A stretch of 47,960 bases of DNA from Candidatus Gastranaerophilales bacterium (GCA_944323195.1 CALURR010000011.1:1-47960); one strand, 5' to 3'. Shown: positions 8,512 to 18,693, counted from the stretch's first letter. Notes: generated by a model from the sequence alone, not told the origin. Program-made: numbers and translations.

Positions 8512-9430
8512 TTTTTTTAAAAAAAATAAAAACGAAGAAAAAAAAGAAAACACTCTTAAAAGCGCATTATCAAAAACTATAGGTTCATTAATCAATAATG
8601 TAGTATCAATTGCAAATGATGAAATAATTAATGAATATGAGTTTGATGATATAGAATCTATGCTCATTAAGGCAGATTTGGGAGTGGATTTATCGGTTGA
8701 ACTTGTTGAAAAATTAAAAAATAAAAAAATTAAATCTTCCGAACTAAAGCCTTTTTTAAAAGAAGAATTTATTAATATTTTAAATAATGCACCTGATGAA
8801 AAACTAAAATTTGATAAAAACAAAATCAATATTTATTTTGTAGTGGGTGTAAATGGAGCAGGAAAAACAACTCTAATCGGTAAGCTTGCCCATAAATTTA
8901 AAAACCAAGGACAAAAAGTTCTTCTTGTTGCAGGAGATACTTTTAGAGCAGCCGCCGAAGAACAGCTTGATGTTTGGTCTAAAAGAGCCGAAGTTGATAT
9001 TTTAAGAGAAGACAAAGCAGATAGCGCTTCACTAGCCTTTAGGGCAATAGATATGGCAAGAAAAGATAATTATAACGTTGTAATTATTGATAGCGCAGGA
9101 AGACTACAAAACAAATTCAATCTTATTGAAGAATTGAAAAAAATAAAAAATGTTATAGCTAAAAAACTTGAAAATGATAATCTTGAAACAATTCTTGTAC
9201 TAGACGGCACTCAAGGACAAAATGGCTTAAATCAAGCAATGGTATTTAATGAAGCCGTTGATATTTCAGCAATAGCTATAACAAAACTCGACGGCACACC
9301 AAAAGGCGGAATTATTTTTTCAATAGCCAAAAATCTTAAACTGCCAACAAAATTAATTGGGGTTGGCGAAGGCATAGATGATGTTAAAGAATTTGATAAA
9401 AACGAATTCATAAGCGCATTATTTGATTAA
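8504..9430 (+). CDS. ftsY: Signal recognition particle receptor FtsY
   Basis: The SRP-receptor GTPase docks ribosome-SRP complexes at the membrane for co-translational insertion. The NG domain is complete: P-loop GVNGAGKT (115-122), GDTFRAAAEEQL, DSAGR (G3, where most FtsY have DTAGR), TKLDGTPKGG (G4) and the closing GVGEGIDDVKEFD. The acidic A domain is reduced to a short basic/acidic lead (MFNFFKKNKNEEKKENT), a short FtsY of 308 residues. I chose the ATG at 8504 over an in-frame TTG at 8495 because MFNFFKKNK is the usual FtsY opening; neither has a strong ribosome binding site, consistent with coupling to nusB. The stop is 1 nt before the comEC ATG. Confidence 0.95.
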   Translation: MFNFFKKNKNEEKKENTLKSALSKTIGSLINNVVSIANDEIINEYEFDDIESMLIKADLGVDLSVELVEKLKNKKIKSSELKPFLKEEFINILNNAPDEKLKFDKNKINIYFVVGVNGAGKTTLIGKLAHKFKNQGQKVLLVAGDTFRAAAEEQLDVWSKRAEVDILREDKADSASLAFRAIDMARKDNYNVVIIDSAGRLQNKFNLIEELKKIKNVIAKKLENDNLETILVLDGTQGQNGLNQAMVFNEAVDISAIAITKLDGTPKGGIIFSIAKNLKLPTKLIGVGEGIDDVKEFDKNEFISALFD

Positions 9431-9431
9431 A

Positions 9432-11996
9432 ATGAATACAAGCACAAAAACTTTTTTCCACCAAAAACATTTCACTATATTATTTTCGCTATTCTATATT
9501 TTTGGCGCATTAGGCTGTTTTCATAACAATGCAATAATATTTGCCCTTATAGCTTTCGTTATTTTAGCTATTTTAATTTTTATTTTTGATTATGATAAAA
9601 AGAAAATATTAATTTTATATTTAATATTTTTTGCCGGCTTTATTAGAGTCAACTTAGATAAAAACGAAGATATTTTAAAGGACATAAATTGCTCAAAAGC
9701 TGAAATAGAAGGTAAAATTATAAGCTCAAAAGATATTTCATATAAAAATCACAAAATAGAATTTTATCTTGATACAACAAAAGCTAAAATTTTCAATAAA
9801 ACATTTTCAGACATTCATTCTAAAATTCTTGTCAGCATCAATTATGACAAAGATATTGAAAACATAATAAAAATTGGAAATGAAGTTAGAATTAAAGGAA
9901 AACTAAGAACACCAAAAGAAGCAACAAATCCTTATCAATTTGACTATAAAAAATATCTTTCAAATAATGATTGCTATAGTGTATTTTATTCCAATGACAA
10001 TGAACTTGAACTTATAAAAACATCAAGCTTTAACCATAATTTAAAAAACAATTGGTATCATATTTTAGCTAACTTTGAAAAAACAAGAGAGAAAATCATT
10101 AAACAACACTCCAAAAATATAAAATCACCAAATTTAGAAATATTGGGCGGAATTGTTTTTGGAGATGAAACAATAAACCCTGATGAAAGCATAAAAGAAA
10201 ATTTTAAAAACTCAGGATTATTACATCTTTTAGCTGCAAGCGGTTTAAATGTTGCCCTAATTTATGGAATTTGGTGGTGGATTGCAAGTTTAATAAAATT
10301 ACCGTATAAGCTCTCAATTCTAACAGGCGGCGTTTTTGTTATTTTATATACATTTATGACAGGTTTTCCACCCTCCATTTTAAGAGCTTCTTTAATGCTT
10401 TTGTTTGTATTATTTGGCAAATTAATAGATAGAGACACAGACTCAATTGCTCTTATTTCATTTGTCGGATTTTTAATTCTCCTTTTTAACCCAAAAATGA
10501 TTTTTGATATTGGTTTTCAACTATCTTTTATAGTGACATTGGGTTTAATTATTTGCTGCCCTGTTATTATAGAAAAATTCAAAAAACAAGATGAAAAATA
10601 TAAAGAAAAAAACAAAAACAAAACTCGTTTTGAAAAATATATTTTATTCCTATTTTCCCCTGTTAATCTTGCCTCCTTAATTTGCGTACCCTTTATTGCA
10701 CAATTATGGGTAATACCTTTGCAAATGCATTATTTTAACAATCTTGCACCTTTGAGCATATTTGCCAATATCGCCGTTGTGCCATTTATTGGTATATTAA
10801 GTTTTATAGGATTTTTGAGCTCGATTTTAGCCCTTGTTCCCAAAATTTCCGATTTTTGTGTTCTAATTTTTGACACAATTGCAAACCCTCTGATTAGTTT
10901 GTTGGTCAAAATAAGCGAATTTTTCTCATCTTTTAAATATTCTCTTATTGCAACAATGGGCTTTAATAGTTTTCAGATATTTAGTTTTTGGATTTTAATT
11001 TTATTATTTATTTTAAATTTAAAAAATAATTTTAAAAAAACAAAACATATAATCATCTTTATTTCTTGTATTTTAATTTTTCTTATAAGCTTTATTAAAC
11101 CCGCTCATTTTCAAAATAATCTTGAAATAATAATGTTTGACGTTGAAAATGCTGACTGCTTTTTGATTAAAACCCCAAAAAATAAATATATTATGATTGA
11201 TAGCGGCAAAATAATTTATCAATCAACCAATAGCGCACAAAATGTTATTTTACCTTATTTAAGAAACGAAAGAATAAATTCACTTGAAATCCTTGAAATA
11301 ACACACTTTGATTCTGACCATTGCGGAGGTGCGCTTGATTTATTAAAAAATATCAAAATAAAAGAAATTGTAATTCAAAAAGAAGAAACAAAATCAGAAA
11401 TTTCAGACTCAATTATGAAATACATAAAAGATAAAAAGATGAATTATTTCATTGCAAAAAATAACGAGCTGATATACGAAGAAAAAGACCTCAAAATCAA
11501 AACCTTTAAAGCAAATTTCAACAAAAATAATGATAAATCAGATAACGAAGAATCAATAATTACCCTTTTAACCTATAAAAACAAAAACTACCTATTTATG
11601 GCAGATTGCGGAATTGAAGGCTTTAATAAAATCAAAAAAGATATTCAAGGCGAAATTGAAATATTAAAAGTAGGACACCATGGCGCTAAAAATGTTATAA
11701 ATCAACCTATGATAAATCAACTAAAGCCAAAATATGCCCTAATTTCCACAGGGCTAAACAAATTTAATCATCCTCATTATTCAACAATTATTCTATTATC
11801 TGATAATAAAATAAATACAATCTCAAGCAAAAATTATGGTTTTTGCAAAATAATTATAAATAAAAGTCTTAAAACCGATTTTAAACATTACAACAAAGAA
11901 ACTAGCTCAATTAAAGATGTTTTATTTGATAAAAAAGATTCACTTCCCTTTCATAAAAGTGAATTTATGCAAAAATTAATAAAAGAAAACTCTTAA
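9432..11996 (+). CDS. comEC: ComEC/Rec2-type DNA uptake channel with metallo-beta-lactamase domain
   Basis: Inner-membrane channel that imports single-stranded DNA during natural transformation. The 854 residues show the full architecture: N-terminal membrane helices and a DUF4131/OB-like soluble part (about 1-200), the Competence domain with the hallmark GLLHLLAASGLNVALIYG (about 265) and many hydrophobic helices to about 540, then a metallo-beta-lactamase domain with THFDSDH (H625, D627, D629, H630) and GHHGAKN. An intact HxDxDH suggests a working nuclease-type site. The ATG at 9432 is preferred over the TTG at 9423; it follows the ftsY stop by 1 nt. Together with the prepilins at 20.4-23 kb it suggests transformation capacity, although comEA, comF and pilus motor genes are not in the window. 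Confidence 0.92.
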   Translation: MNTSTKTFFHQKHFTILFSLFYIFGALGCFHNNAIIFALIAFVILAILIFIFDYDKKKILILYLIFFAGFIRVNLDKNEDILKDINCSKAEIEGKIISSKDISYKNHKIEFYLDTTKAKIFNKTFSDIHSKILVSINYDKDIENIIKIGNEVRIKGKLRTPKEATNPYQFDYKKYLSNNDCYSVFYSNDNELELIKTSSFNHNLKNNWYHILANFEKTREKIIKQHSKNIKSPNLEILGGIVFGDETINPDESIKENFKNSGLLHLLAASGLNVALIYGIWWWIASLIKLPYKLSILTGGVFVILYTFMTGFPPSILRASLMLLFVLFGKLIDRDTDSIALISFVGFLILLFNPKMIFDIGFQLSFIVTLGLIICCPVIIEKFKKQDEKYKEKNKNKTRFEKYILFLFSPVNLASLICVPFIAQLWVIPLQMHYFNNLAPLSIFANIAVVPFIGILSFIGFLSSILALVPKISDFCVLIFDTIANPLISLLVKISEFFSSFKYSLIATMGFNSFQIFSFWILILLFILNLKNNFKKTKHIIIFISCILIFLISFIKPAHFQNNLEIIMFDVENADCFLIKTPKNKYIMIDSGKIIYQSTNSAQNVILPYLRNERINSLEILEITHFDSDHCGGALDLLKNIKIKEIVIQKEETKSEISDSIMKYIKDKKMNYFIAKNNELIYEEKDLKIKTFKANFNKNNDKSDNEESIITLLTYKNKNYLFMADCGIEGFNKIKKDIQGEIEILKVGHHGAKNVINQPMINQLKPKYALISTGLNKFNHPHYSTIILLSDNKINTISSKNYGFCKIIINKSLKTDFKHYNKETSSIKDVLFDKKDSLPFHKSEFMQKLIKENS

Positions 11997-11997
11997 T

Positions 11998-12027
11998 TTG
12001 AAAAAACAATTTCCCCGTTATATAATG
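11998..12027 (+). promoter_or_regulatory. Candidate promoter of map
   Basis: TTGAAA (11998-12003), an 18-nt spacer and TATAAT (12022-12027), 32 nt before the map ATG. It begins just after the comEC stop. Confidence 0.6.
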
Positions 12028-12059
12028 TAGTCGCCTAAAAGAAAATAAGGAATTTTACC

Positions 12060-12809
12060 ATGATACATAAAAAATCAAGAGAAGAAATAAAATTAATGCG
12101 ACATGCCGGAAATATCGTAGCTCTTGTTCATCAGGAAATGAAAAAAGTAATCGAACCGGGAATTTCCACTCTTGAACTTGATAAAATTGCTTATGATATT
12201 ATCAAAAAAAATAAAGCTATTCCAACTTTTTTAGGCTATGCAGGCTTTCCTAATTCAATCTGCGCTTCAATTAACGAACAAGTTGTCCATGGGATACCTT
12301 CTAAAGACGCTATTTTAAAAGAAGGGGATGTTATTTCAATTGATGTTGGCGCAACCTTTAGAGGAATGGTGGGAGATGGCGCTTGGACATATCCTGTGGG
12401 AAAAATTAGCCCTGAAGTTGAAAATCTTTTAAAAGTAACCGAAAAGGCTCTATTTAAAGGAATTGAACAAATGATTCCAAATAACCCTTTAGAAAATGTT
12501 TCAGCTGCTATTGAAGATGTTGCACTTGAGGCAAAAGTAGGAATTGTAAGACAATATGGCGGTCATGGCGTTGGAAGAGAAATGCACGAAGACCCATTTT
12601 TATTTAATTATCGAACAAATTCCGACATAATTATCAAAAATAATTGCGCAATAGCAATTGAACCAATGTTTAATCTCGGTTGTGACGATGTCCATACTCT
12701 GGCCGATGAATGGACAGTTGTAACAGATGATAAAAAACCATCTGCACACTTCGAACACACTGTAGTCGCAACACAAGACGGTCCAATTATAACAACTGTT
12801 TTATTATAA
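12060..12809 (+). CDS. map: Methionine aminopeptidase, type I
   Basis: Removes the initiator methionine from nascent proteins and is a cytosolic dinuclear metalloenzyme. All five metal ligands can be placed: D95 (IDVGATF), D106 (VGDGAW), H169 (GGHGVGREMHE), E201 (AIEPMF) and E232 (HFEHTVV). The 249-residue length and absence of an N-terminal zinc extension fit type Ia. The ATG follows AATAAGGAATTTTACC, a clear ribosome binding site. It stands as a single-gene unit with its own promoter. Confidence 0.97.
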   Translation: MIHKKSREEIKLMRHAGNIVALVHQEMKKVIEPGISTLELDKIAYDIIKKNKAIPTFLGYAGFPNSICASINEQVVHGIPSKDAILKEGDVISIDVGATFRGMVGDGAWTYPVGKISPEVENLLKVTEKALFKGIEQMIPNNPLENVSAAIEDVALEAKVGIVRQYGGHGVGREMHEDPFLFNYRTNSDIIIKNNCAIAIEPMFNLGCDDVHTLADEWTVVTDDKKPSAHFEHTVVATQDGPIITTVLL

Positions 12810-12911
12810 TAAATTAAATTTACATTTCTTCACATTTAGATTACAATGATATTAAAGTTTTTTTACTTTGTGTCGATAGAATAAGTAATAAAAATCTAAG
12901 AGGAAGAACAC

Positions 12912-14015
12912 ATGTTAAATGTGAAAAACGACTTGTTTTTGAATAGTGTCGGAGATTTAATTAGCGCTGCAAGTATTCATAATGAACACACAATTTTAAT
13001 TGTAGACGATGAAATAAACAATTTACAGCTTTTAAAAAGAACTTTTAGAAATAAATATAAAATTTTGACAGCCTCAAACGGACTTGAAGGCTTAGAAACG
13101 CTAAAAAACAACATAAATGATATATCTTTGATTGTTTCTGACCACAAAATGCCTATAATGGAAGGAACAAAGTTTCTCGAAGAAGCTAATATTATTGCCC
13201 CTGATGTAATCAAAATACTTTTAACAGGTTTTTCAGATATTGAAATTATCACTGACGCAGTTAATAAATGTAATTTATTTCAATACATTTTAAAACCCTT
13301 TAACCCTGAAGAACTTTTAGAGGTTGTTAAAAACGGATTAGATAAATTCGATTTAGCTTCTTCTAAATCTGCTATTTTGAAAGATTTAAAAGAATTATTC
13401 TATAAAACCATTAAATCAATAGCTTCAGCACTTGACGCCAAAGACCCATATACCCATGGGCATTCTATGAGAGTTACTTTATATTCCATTATTTTAGCCA
13501 AGGAATTAAACGTGCCGTCTAATCAATTAGAAGCTATTGAAACAGCAGGATTACTACATGATATAGGCAAAATTGCAATTCCGGAATCAATTTTATGTAA
13601 ACCCGGCAAGTTAACAGATGATGAATTTGTAATTATGAAATCTCATCCTGCAAATTCTGAAAAACTTATATCAAGTATCAAAAAACTCCATGAAATCTCT
13701 CCCGGTGTAAAACATCATCACGAAAGATGGGACGGAAGAGGGTATCCCGATAAATTAAAAGGAGAAGAAATACCCTTTGCAGCAAGAATTATAGCTATAG
13801 CAGATACTTATGATGCTATGACTTCTACTCGCTCATATAGAGTTGCACTAAGCCACCAAACAGCCATAGCTGAAATTGAAAAATGCGCAGGTACACAATT
13901 TGACCCCACTTTAGCTAAAAAATTCATAGAAATTCAAAATATAATTGAAGCAGCAAAAGAGCACCCTGAAGAATATTATCTAAAATATTCAACATTATAT
14001 GAACAAATCCACTAA
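12912..14015 (+). CDS. Response regulator with HD-GYP phosphodiesterase output
   Basis: A receiver domain (about 27-145) has acidic pocket D32-D33, phospho-acceptor D77 (SDHKMP), T105 (LLTGF) and K128 (LKPF). It is followed by a complete HD-GYP domain: H184, HDIGK (H216, D217, K220), H245, HHH 268-270, the name-giving GYP 277-279 and IADTYDAMT. HD-GYP enzymes linearise cyclic di-GMP, and the intact motifs predict activity. The cognate histidine kinase is not adjacent. The ATG follows AAGAGGAAGAACAC. Its stop is interlocked with the convergent PHP gene (CTAA overlap). It is the probable counterweight to the diguanylate cyclase at 16.2-17.6 kb. Confidence 0.93.
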   Translation: MLNVKNDLFLNSVGDLISAASIHNEHTILIVDDEINNLQLLKRTFRNKYKILTASNGLEGLETLKNNINDISLIVSDHKMPIMEGTKFLEEANIIAPDVIKILLTGFSDIEIITDAVNKCNLFQYILKPFNPEELLEVVKNGLDKFDLASSKSAILKDLKELFYKTIKSIASALDAKDPYTHGHSMRVTLYSIILAKELNVPSNQLEAIETAGLLHDIGKIAIPESILCKPGKLTDDEFVIMKSHPANSEKLISSIKKLHEISPGVKHHHERWDGRGYPDKLKGEEIPFAARIIAIADTYDAMTSTRSYRVALSHQTAIAEIEKCAGTQFDPTLAKKFIEIQNIIEAAKEHPEEYYLKYSTLYEQIH

Positions 14016-14647
14016 TTTTTATCTAGCGAAGAATGTTCATCGCTTCCACCTGTTTTAATAAGATTAAATTCATCTGCAATTTTAAAAGGATAGGTTCTTG
14101 ATGAGAATTTTATTATCCCCCTAAATCTATCATAAGGATAATAAACCTCAATTCCATCCAGTCCGTAATTTTTTAATCTTTTTACAAAATCTTTCAAAAA
14201 GAAAACATTACAACAGCAAGGATGTGCCAAAACGGCAATTCCTCCTGCGCTATGTATTGCTTCAATTACTTTTTTGGGATGGCGAGATTTTATAAGACGA
14301 ATTATATCATTTTTTTGTTCAAGATTATTTCTTGCACAAAGTTTATTTAACTCAGGGTTTTCAACATCAATTCCATAACCCAAAATATGTAATAAAGACA
14401 TCTTGTAAAAACAATCAAATTCAACGCCTTTAATTAAAATAGGATCATTCTTGTATTTCGATGTTTTATATCCTTTAATGCAGTTATGATCAGTTATTGA
14501 AATATATTTCATATTAAGTTTTTTTGCTTGCAAAATTAACTCATCAAAACCATACTCTCCGTCAGAAAAATTTGAATGAATATGCAAATTGACTTTATTA
14601 TAAAAATCTTCTTTTTTAAAAGTTAAAAATAATTCTTTTATATCCAT
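14012..14647 (-). CDS. PHP-domain phosphoesterase
   Basis: 211 residues with the polymerase-and-histidinol-phosphatase metal-site motifs in order: HIHSNFSDG (about 22), ITDHN (about 51), GVEFDC (about 74), VLAHP (about 139) and GGSDEH near the end. It resembles stand-alone PHP proteins such as the YciV/RNase AM and nucleoside-bisphosphate phosphatase group but is shorter than the usual 270-290 residues. It ends soon after GGSDEH, so the tail is trimmed. The substrate cannot be read from the sequence. The start follows AAAGGCAATTAATTT. It is convergent with the HD-GYP gene and shares 4 nt with it. Confidence 0.8.
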   Translation of the reverse strand: MDIKELFLTFKKEDFYNKVNLHIHSNFSDGEYGFDELILQAKKLNMKYISITDHNCIKGYKTSKYKNDPILIKGVEFDCFYKMSLLHILGYGIDVENPELNKLCARNNLEQKNDIIRLIKSRHPKKVIEAIHSAGGIAVLAHPCCCNVFFLKDFVKRLKNYGLDGIEVYYPYDRFRGIIKFSSRTYPFKIADEFNLIKTGGSDEHSSLDKN

Positions 14648-14705
14648 AAATTAATTGCCTTTAAGTGTACCCTAATAGTATAATTCAACTAAAGAGGATA
14701 GCAAG

Positions 14706-15500
14706 ATGGAAATTATGAAAAATTATTTTAAATATTTATTTGATACTATCTTAGGGGGCTTAATATTCACCAAAAAAGAAATAAAAACCCAAGGAATAAT
14801 ATGGATTTTAATTATTGCGCAAGTAATAGGCTATTTGATGATAGTAATACCTATGAAATTATATGGCACAATAGATATTGCAATAATTGCCGCAATTTCA
14901 ATTTTAGGTGCTATAATCTATATTCCTTGCTTATTTTATATGTTCAAAAAAGTATTCAATCTGGCTTCTTGCTATCTTGAAAAAGACAAATTAAACAACA
15001 TTCAAATAATTAAGTCATTATTAATTTTAGGTTTATTTAATATAATCCCTATGATTATTTTTCTTTCAATCGTTCCCCTTGCAAAATTCAATAATTCAAT
15101 AGTTTTATATTTGCAAATTATTGCCAATATTTTTACTGTTTTATATTATTTATCATTGTTTTTATCAATAAGCACTTTGGTATATCACCAAAAAGAAAAT
15201 TTATTTTATTCAATATTTAAATCAATGAAAATTACAATTCAAAACTTCTTAAAAACAGCGCCATTATACTTTTTTATATATATACTTGGACAAATTTCAG
15301 TAATTTTAATCTGCACAATAAGCTTTTATCTTATTGCAAAATTTATCCCCCTAACTCAATTTTTCGTTGAATCATTCCATGCAATAGTAAATAATTTAGC
15401 ACTATATATAATAGCGCCATTATACATTGCCATTCAATCAATTCTAATTAAAGACCTAAGCAAAGGAAAAAATAATGAGCAAAATCAACAAATATCTTAA
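14706..15500 (+). CDS. Polytopic membrane protein of unknown function
   Basis: 264 residues with about six hydrophobic segments (near 27-48, 57-80, 104-125, 131-157, 187-212 and 228-250) and a short charged tail. I do not recognise a family. The start is supported by AGAGGATAGCAAG before the ATG. It overlaps the next membrane-protein gene by 26 nt in another frame. The two proteins have similar size and layout, so they may be partners or distant paralogues. No catalytic or transport signature is visible. Confidence 0.7.
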   Translation: MEIMKNYFKYLFDTILGGLIFTKKEIKTQGIIWILIIAQVIGYLMIVIPMKLYGTIDIAIIAAISILGAIIYIPCLFYMFKKVFNLASCYLEKDKLNNIQIIKSLLILGLFNIIPMIIFLSIVPLAKFNNSIVLYLQIIANIFTVLYYLSLFLSISTLVYHQKENLFYSIFKSMKITIQNFLKTAPLYFFIYILGQISVILICTISFYLIAKFIPLTQFFVESFHAIVNNLALYIIAPLYIAIQSILIKDLSKGKNNEQNQQIS

Positions 15501-16215
15501 ATTAAGCAAAAAATTTTCAAAAAAATACATAAAAGAATATCTTACCTTAATGCTAAAACCTATCATAATCGGGCTTGTTGGTTTTACATTTGTTCAAATT
15601 GCTCTTAAAAATCCCTTTTTTATAATTTTTGTATTTTTAATAACCTTCCCTTGTATATTCTGGGCTTTTTGGAGAGGTTACGTTATAACATATGCACTGA
15701 ATTATGCCGCTTATGATTTTTACGATGATGAAAACGACTACACTCTTTTAGATTTCATTGAACAAAATAAAGACAAAGAAAAAAATCTTGCGCTATATCT
15801 TTCCTTTTGCGCCATTGTAAGCATTATTCTATTTTTACCTACAATATTATCTTCAATATCAATCCTAGGGGCATTATTTACCAATCCTGCAGGAATTATG
15901 ACAATGCTAAACAAATTTGTCAGTACATTTGTAATATTTTTAATTAATTCAATAATACTTATTCCATTTGTAAACTATATGACACAAGCATACTTCTTCA
16001 AAAAAGATTATGAAAAATTTTCTGATGTATTTATAAATTGCTATAAATATTTAAATAAAGATGGAATTATAATTGCATTTGCAATAACTCTGACAGCAAG
16101 TTTACCAGGGCTTTTAAATCCTCTATTACAAGGAATTATAATGCTTTTATTGAATATTTATTTTTATTCAATAAATACTTTTTGGTTTTATGACAGAATT
16201 AATAAAAAAAGATAA
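15475..16215 (+). CDS. Polytopic membrane protein of unknown function
   Basis: 246 residues. A short basic N-terminus (KYLKLSKKFSKKYIKEYL) precedes about six hydrophobic segments (near 28-47, 49-66, 107-130, 145-172, 195-215 and 218-235), with a charged loop FYDDENDYTLLDFIEQNKDKEK between the second and third. The ATG follows AAAGGAAAAAATA, which lies inside the end of the preceding gene, so translation is probably coupled. The function is not recognisable. Its stop is 1 nt from the stop of the convergent diguanylate cyclase gene. Confidence 0.7.
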   Translation: MSKINKYLKLSKKFSKKYIKEYLTLMLKPIIIGLVGFTFVQIALKNPFFIIFVFLITFPCIFWAFWRGYVITYALNYAAYDFYDDENDYTLLDFIEQNKDKEKNLALYLSFCAIVSIILFLPTILSSISILGALFTNPAGIMTMLNKFVSTFVIFLINSIILIPFVNYMTQAYFFKKDYEKFSDVFINCYKYLNKDGIIIAFAITLTASLPGLLNPLLQGIIMLLLNIYFYSINTFWFYDRINKKR

Positions 16216-16216
16216 A

Positions 16217-17605
16217 TTAACGCTCTTTATAAATAACAACTCTGTTTCTACCGGCTTCTTTTGCTTCATATAATGCGCTATCTGCCTTTTTATATAACAT
16301 TTGAGGGTCCTTATCGGTTTTATCATATTGGGAAACACCAATAGAAATAGTAACAGATATTTCTCTAACATCTTTTATATTATATTCTTCAATGTTAATT
16401 TTTTTATTTTCAACAGCTTTTCTTAACCTTTGAGCAACGATTTTTGCTTCATCAAGATTTGTATGAGGCAAAAGAAAAATAAACTCCTCGCCGCCATATC
16501 TAGATGGAATATCAGACTCACGAAGCTCTTTTTTAATTGTTTTAGCAACCGATTTTAAAACGCAATCCCCAACAGCATGCCCGTATGTATCATTAACTTT
16601 TTTAAAATAATCAATATCAGACATAATACAACACAATGGCTGATTTTGTCTTTTTGCCGCTGCGGTTGTTTCTTTTAACCTTTTTTCAAATTGATGACGG
16701 TTATTATATCCGGTTAAAGCGTCAAGAGTTGCGTATTCCAATACTTCAATATATGATTTTGCACGTTCTAGAGTAGTTTGAGCTTGCGATTTAATTTCTT
16801 CAAGATATTCAATTTCTTTTTTAGTTATTTTGTCAAAATGATTATAAGCAACAATTGCTCCATAAGGTTTTGAATCAATAATCAAAGGAAAAATTCCCAT
16901 TTTTCCATCTTGTTTAATGATAGTCTGAGATTTTGAATTTATTTCTTCTAAATAACCATATATTCTATCATCTGAACAATTTTTAGGCCAAATTAGTTTA
17001 TATTCTTTTTTTGATTTATTTTTTATAAAAATATAAATTAAATGTTCCTGAATAAAACCATCTATCATCTCACCCATAATCGGCAAAATATAATCTAGCT
17101 CATATTGTGTTTCGGTAATTTTAGCTATATTTCTAACCGTTTGATGAAATTTAGAACTAATTTTAATTTGTTCCTCGCTTTTTAATGCCCCGCACAAAAG
17201 CGACACTTGGGCAGCAGCCAAAGGCAATATTTTAAAAAAATCATTTTCTTGATTAAAATTTTCCCTTGATTTAACTTCTACAAGCCCGAGGGTTTTATTT
17301 TTCTGCACAATAGGGAAATATAATGTGTTTCTATTTATTTCATAATTTGCTTTTTGAATTAAAAAATTATCAAATTTATTTTTAATATTTTCACTTTCTT
17401 CAATATTTGATAAATTTTCCCACGGCTTTACAAAATCTTTTAATTGATAGGAATATTCATCCATCATAAAAATTCTTAAACTAATTACAGGAAAATAAAG
17501 AGATAGTGCCTTTGAAAAACCTTCACACAACGAAACTCTATCTTGCGCATCTTGGGCAGATTTAATTAAAGAATATATAAAATCATAAAACAACCCCTCT
17601 GTCAT
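16217..17605 (-). CDS. Diguanylate cyclase (GGDEF) with GAF-like sensory region
   Basis: Makes cyclic di-GMP from two GTP. The C-terminal GGDEF domain (about 290-462) has DALTGYNNR, the metal-binding MSDIDYFKKVNDTYGH, active-site GGEEF (371-375) and an inhibitory I-site R362-E-S-D365 exactly five residues before it, so activity and product inhibition are both predicted. Residues 1-280 look like one or two GAF-type sensor folds separated by helices, with no membrane segment. The start overlaps the upstream TPR gene stop as TAATG, so it is the last gene of a TPR-TPR-GGDEF operon. Confidence 0.92.
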   Translation of the reverse strand: MTEGLFYDFIYSLIKSAQDAQDRVSLCEGFSKALSLYFPVISLRIFMMDEYSYQLKDFVKPWENLSNIEESENIKNKFDNFLIQKANYEINRNTLYFPIVQKNKTLGLVEVKSRENFNQENDFFKILPLAAAQVSLLCGALKSEEQIKISSKFHQTVRNIAKITETQYELDYILPIMGEMIDGFIQEHLIYIFIKNKSKKEYKLIWPKNCSDDRIYGYLEEINSKSQTIIKQDGKMGIFPLIIDSKPYGAIVAYNHFDKITKKEIEYLEEIKSQAQTTLERAKSYIEVLEYATLDALTGYNNRHQFEKRLKETTAAAKRQNQPLCCIMSDIDYFKKVNDTYGHAVGDCVLKSVAKTIKKELRESDIPSRYGGEEFIFLLPHTNLDEAKIVAQRLRKAVENKKINIEEYNIKDVREISVTISIGVSQYDKTDKDPQMLYKKADSALYEAKEAGRNRVVIYKER

Positions 17606-18672
17606 TATTCATAAACCCCCATAAAAAGCTCTTTTCCTTCGCAATTTTTAAAACTTTTTATAAACTCATCATTCTTATCTTTTTTTTCTAAATCTATTAC
17701 CAATTTTCCTGCTTTATATTTTGAAGAAAGATTTTTTTCTTCTTGTTCTTTTATTTTTTTGAAATATTCTTCATCATTTGTAATTGCTATTTTTTGATTT
17801 ACATCAGATAAAACATCATACAAATATTTTGTTTTAACATTGTCTGATATAGAATCCAAAATCAGTCCGGCTTTTTTAAATTCTTCAGCCGCTTGGGGAT
17901 ATTTTTCCATATCTTTTAACAACACTGCAAGATTAAAATGCGCTTCATATTCCATTGGCTCAATTTCCATGGCTTTACAATAATAATAACCTGCTTGTTG
18001 AGTATTTTTCAACAATTGATTAATTAATCCAAGATTATAATTTGAATTATATGTTTTTAAAATATCCACTGCTTCTTCGTAGGATTCTGAAGCCTTATTT
18101 AAATATTCTCTGCTTGTTTTCTTATTCAAACCTGCCAATAGTGATTTTGTTCTGTAGGCAATACCCATATTATAATAAGCAACACCCCTATTATGGTTAT
18201 ATGATTTCTTGTTATCCACAATAAAAGGTATTTTATAAAATTTTGGTTTATTATTAATTACTTTCTCATACTGTTCAATAGCTTCATCGGTTCTATATGT
18301 TTCAGACAAAATTATTGCATAATCAATTCTGGCAACTTCATAATCAGGACGAACCAAAAGAGCTTTTTCATAATTTTTCAAAGCTGAATAATAATCTTCA
18401 TAAGCCACATAAATATTTGCAAGATTATACATAGCCTTATAATGTTTAGGATGAAGTTTTATACCTCTTTCATAACAATTAACAGCTTTTTGCAAATCTC
18501 TTTTTTTATATGCCAAATCGCCTTGATAAATCCAATAATAACCTTTTACTTTATTAATTTGAACTTTATAAAAATCATAGAAAAAAAACCCGCTCAACAC
18601 AAAAGAAACAATGAGCACAAGGCTCATAACACGAACTAGAGTTGATTCAAATATTTCTTTTATTTTGTACAT
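17605..18672 (-). CDS. Membrane-anchored TPR protein
   Basis: 355 residues. One N-terminal membrane segment (about 13-32, VRVMSLVLIVSFVLSGFFFY) is followed by tandem tetratricopeptide repeats, for example GDLAYKKRDLQKAVNCYERGIKLHP, then YKAMYNLANIYVAYEDYYSALKNYEKAL and later copies to about residue 280, and a charged tail. TPRs are protein-docking scaffolds; the partner is unknown. It sits between a soluble TPR gene (21-nt gap) and a diguanylate cyclase (TAATG overlap), so it may recruit the cyclase or a surface machine to the membrane. Confidence 0.82.
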   Translation of the reverse strand: MYKIKEIFESTLVRVMSLVLIVSFVLSGFFFYDFYKVQINKVKGYYWIYQGDLAYKKRDLQKAVNCYERGIKLHPKHYKAMYNLANIYVAYEDYYSALKNYEKALLVRPDYEVARIDYAIILSETYRTDEAIEQYEKVINNKPKFYKIPFIVDNKKSYNHNRGVAYYNMGIAYRTKSLLAGLNKKTSREYLNKASESYEEAVDILKTYNSNYNLGLINQLLKNTQQAGYYYCKAMEIEPMEYEAHFNLAVLLKDMEKYPQAAEEFKKAGLILDSISDNVKTKYLYDVLSDVNQKIAITNDEEYFKKIKEQEEKNLSSKYKAGKLVIDLEKKDKNDEFIKSFKNCEGKELFMGVYE

Positions 18673-18693
18673 TTTGGTGATGGCTTATATTTT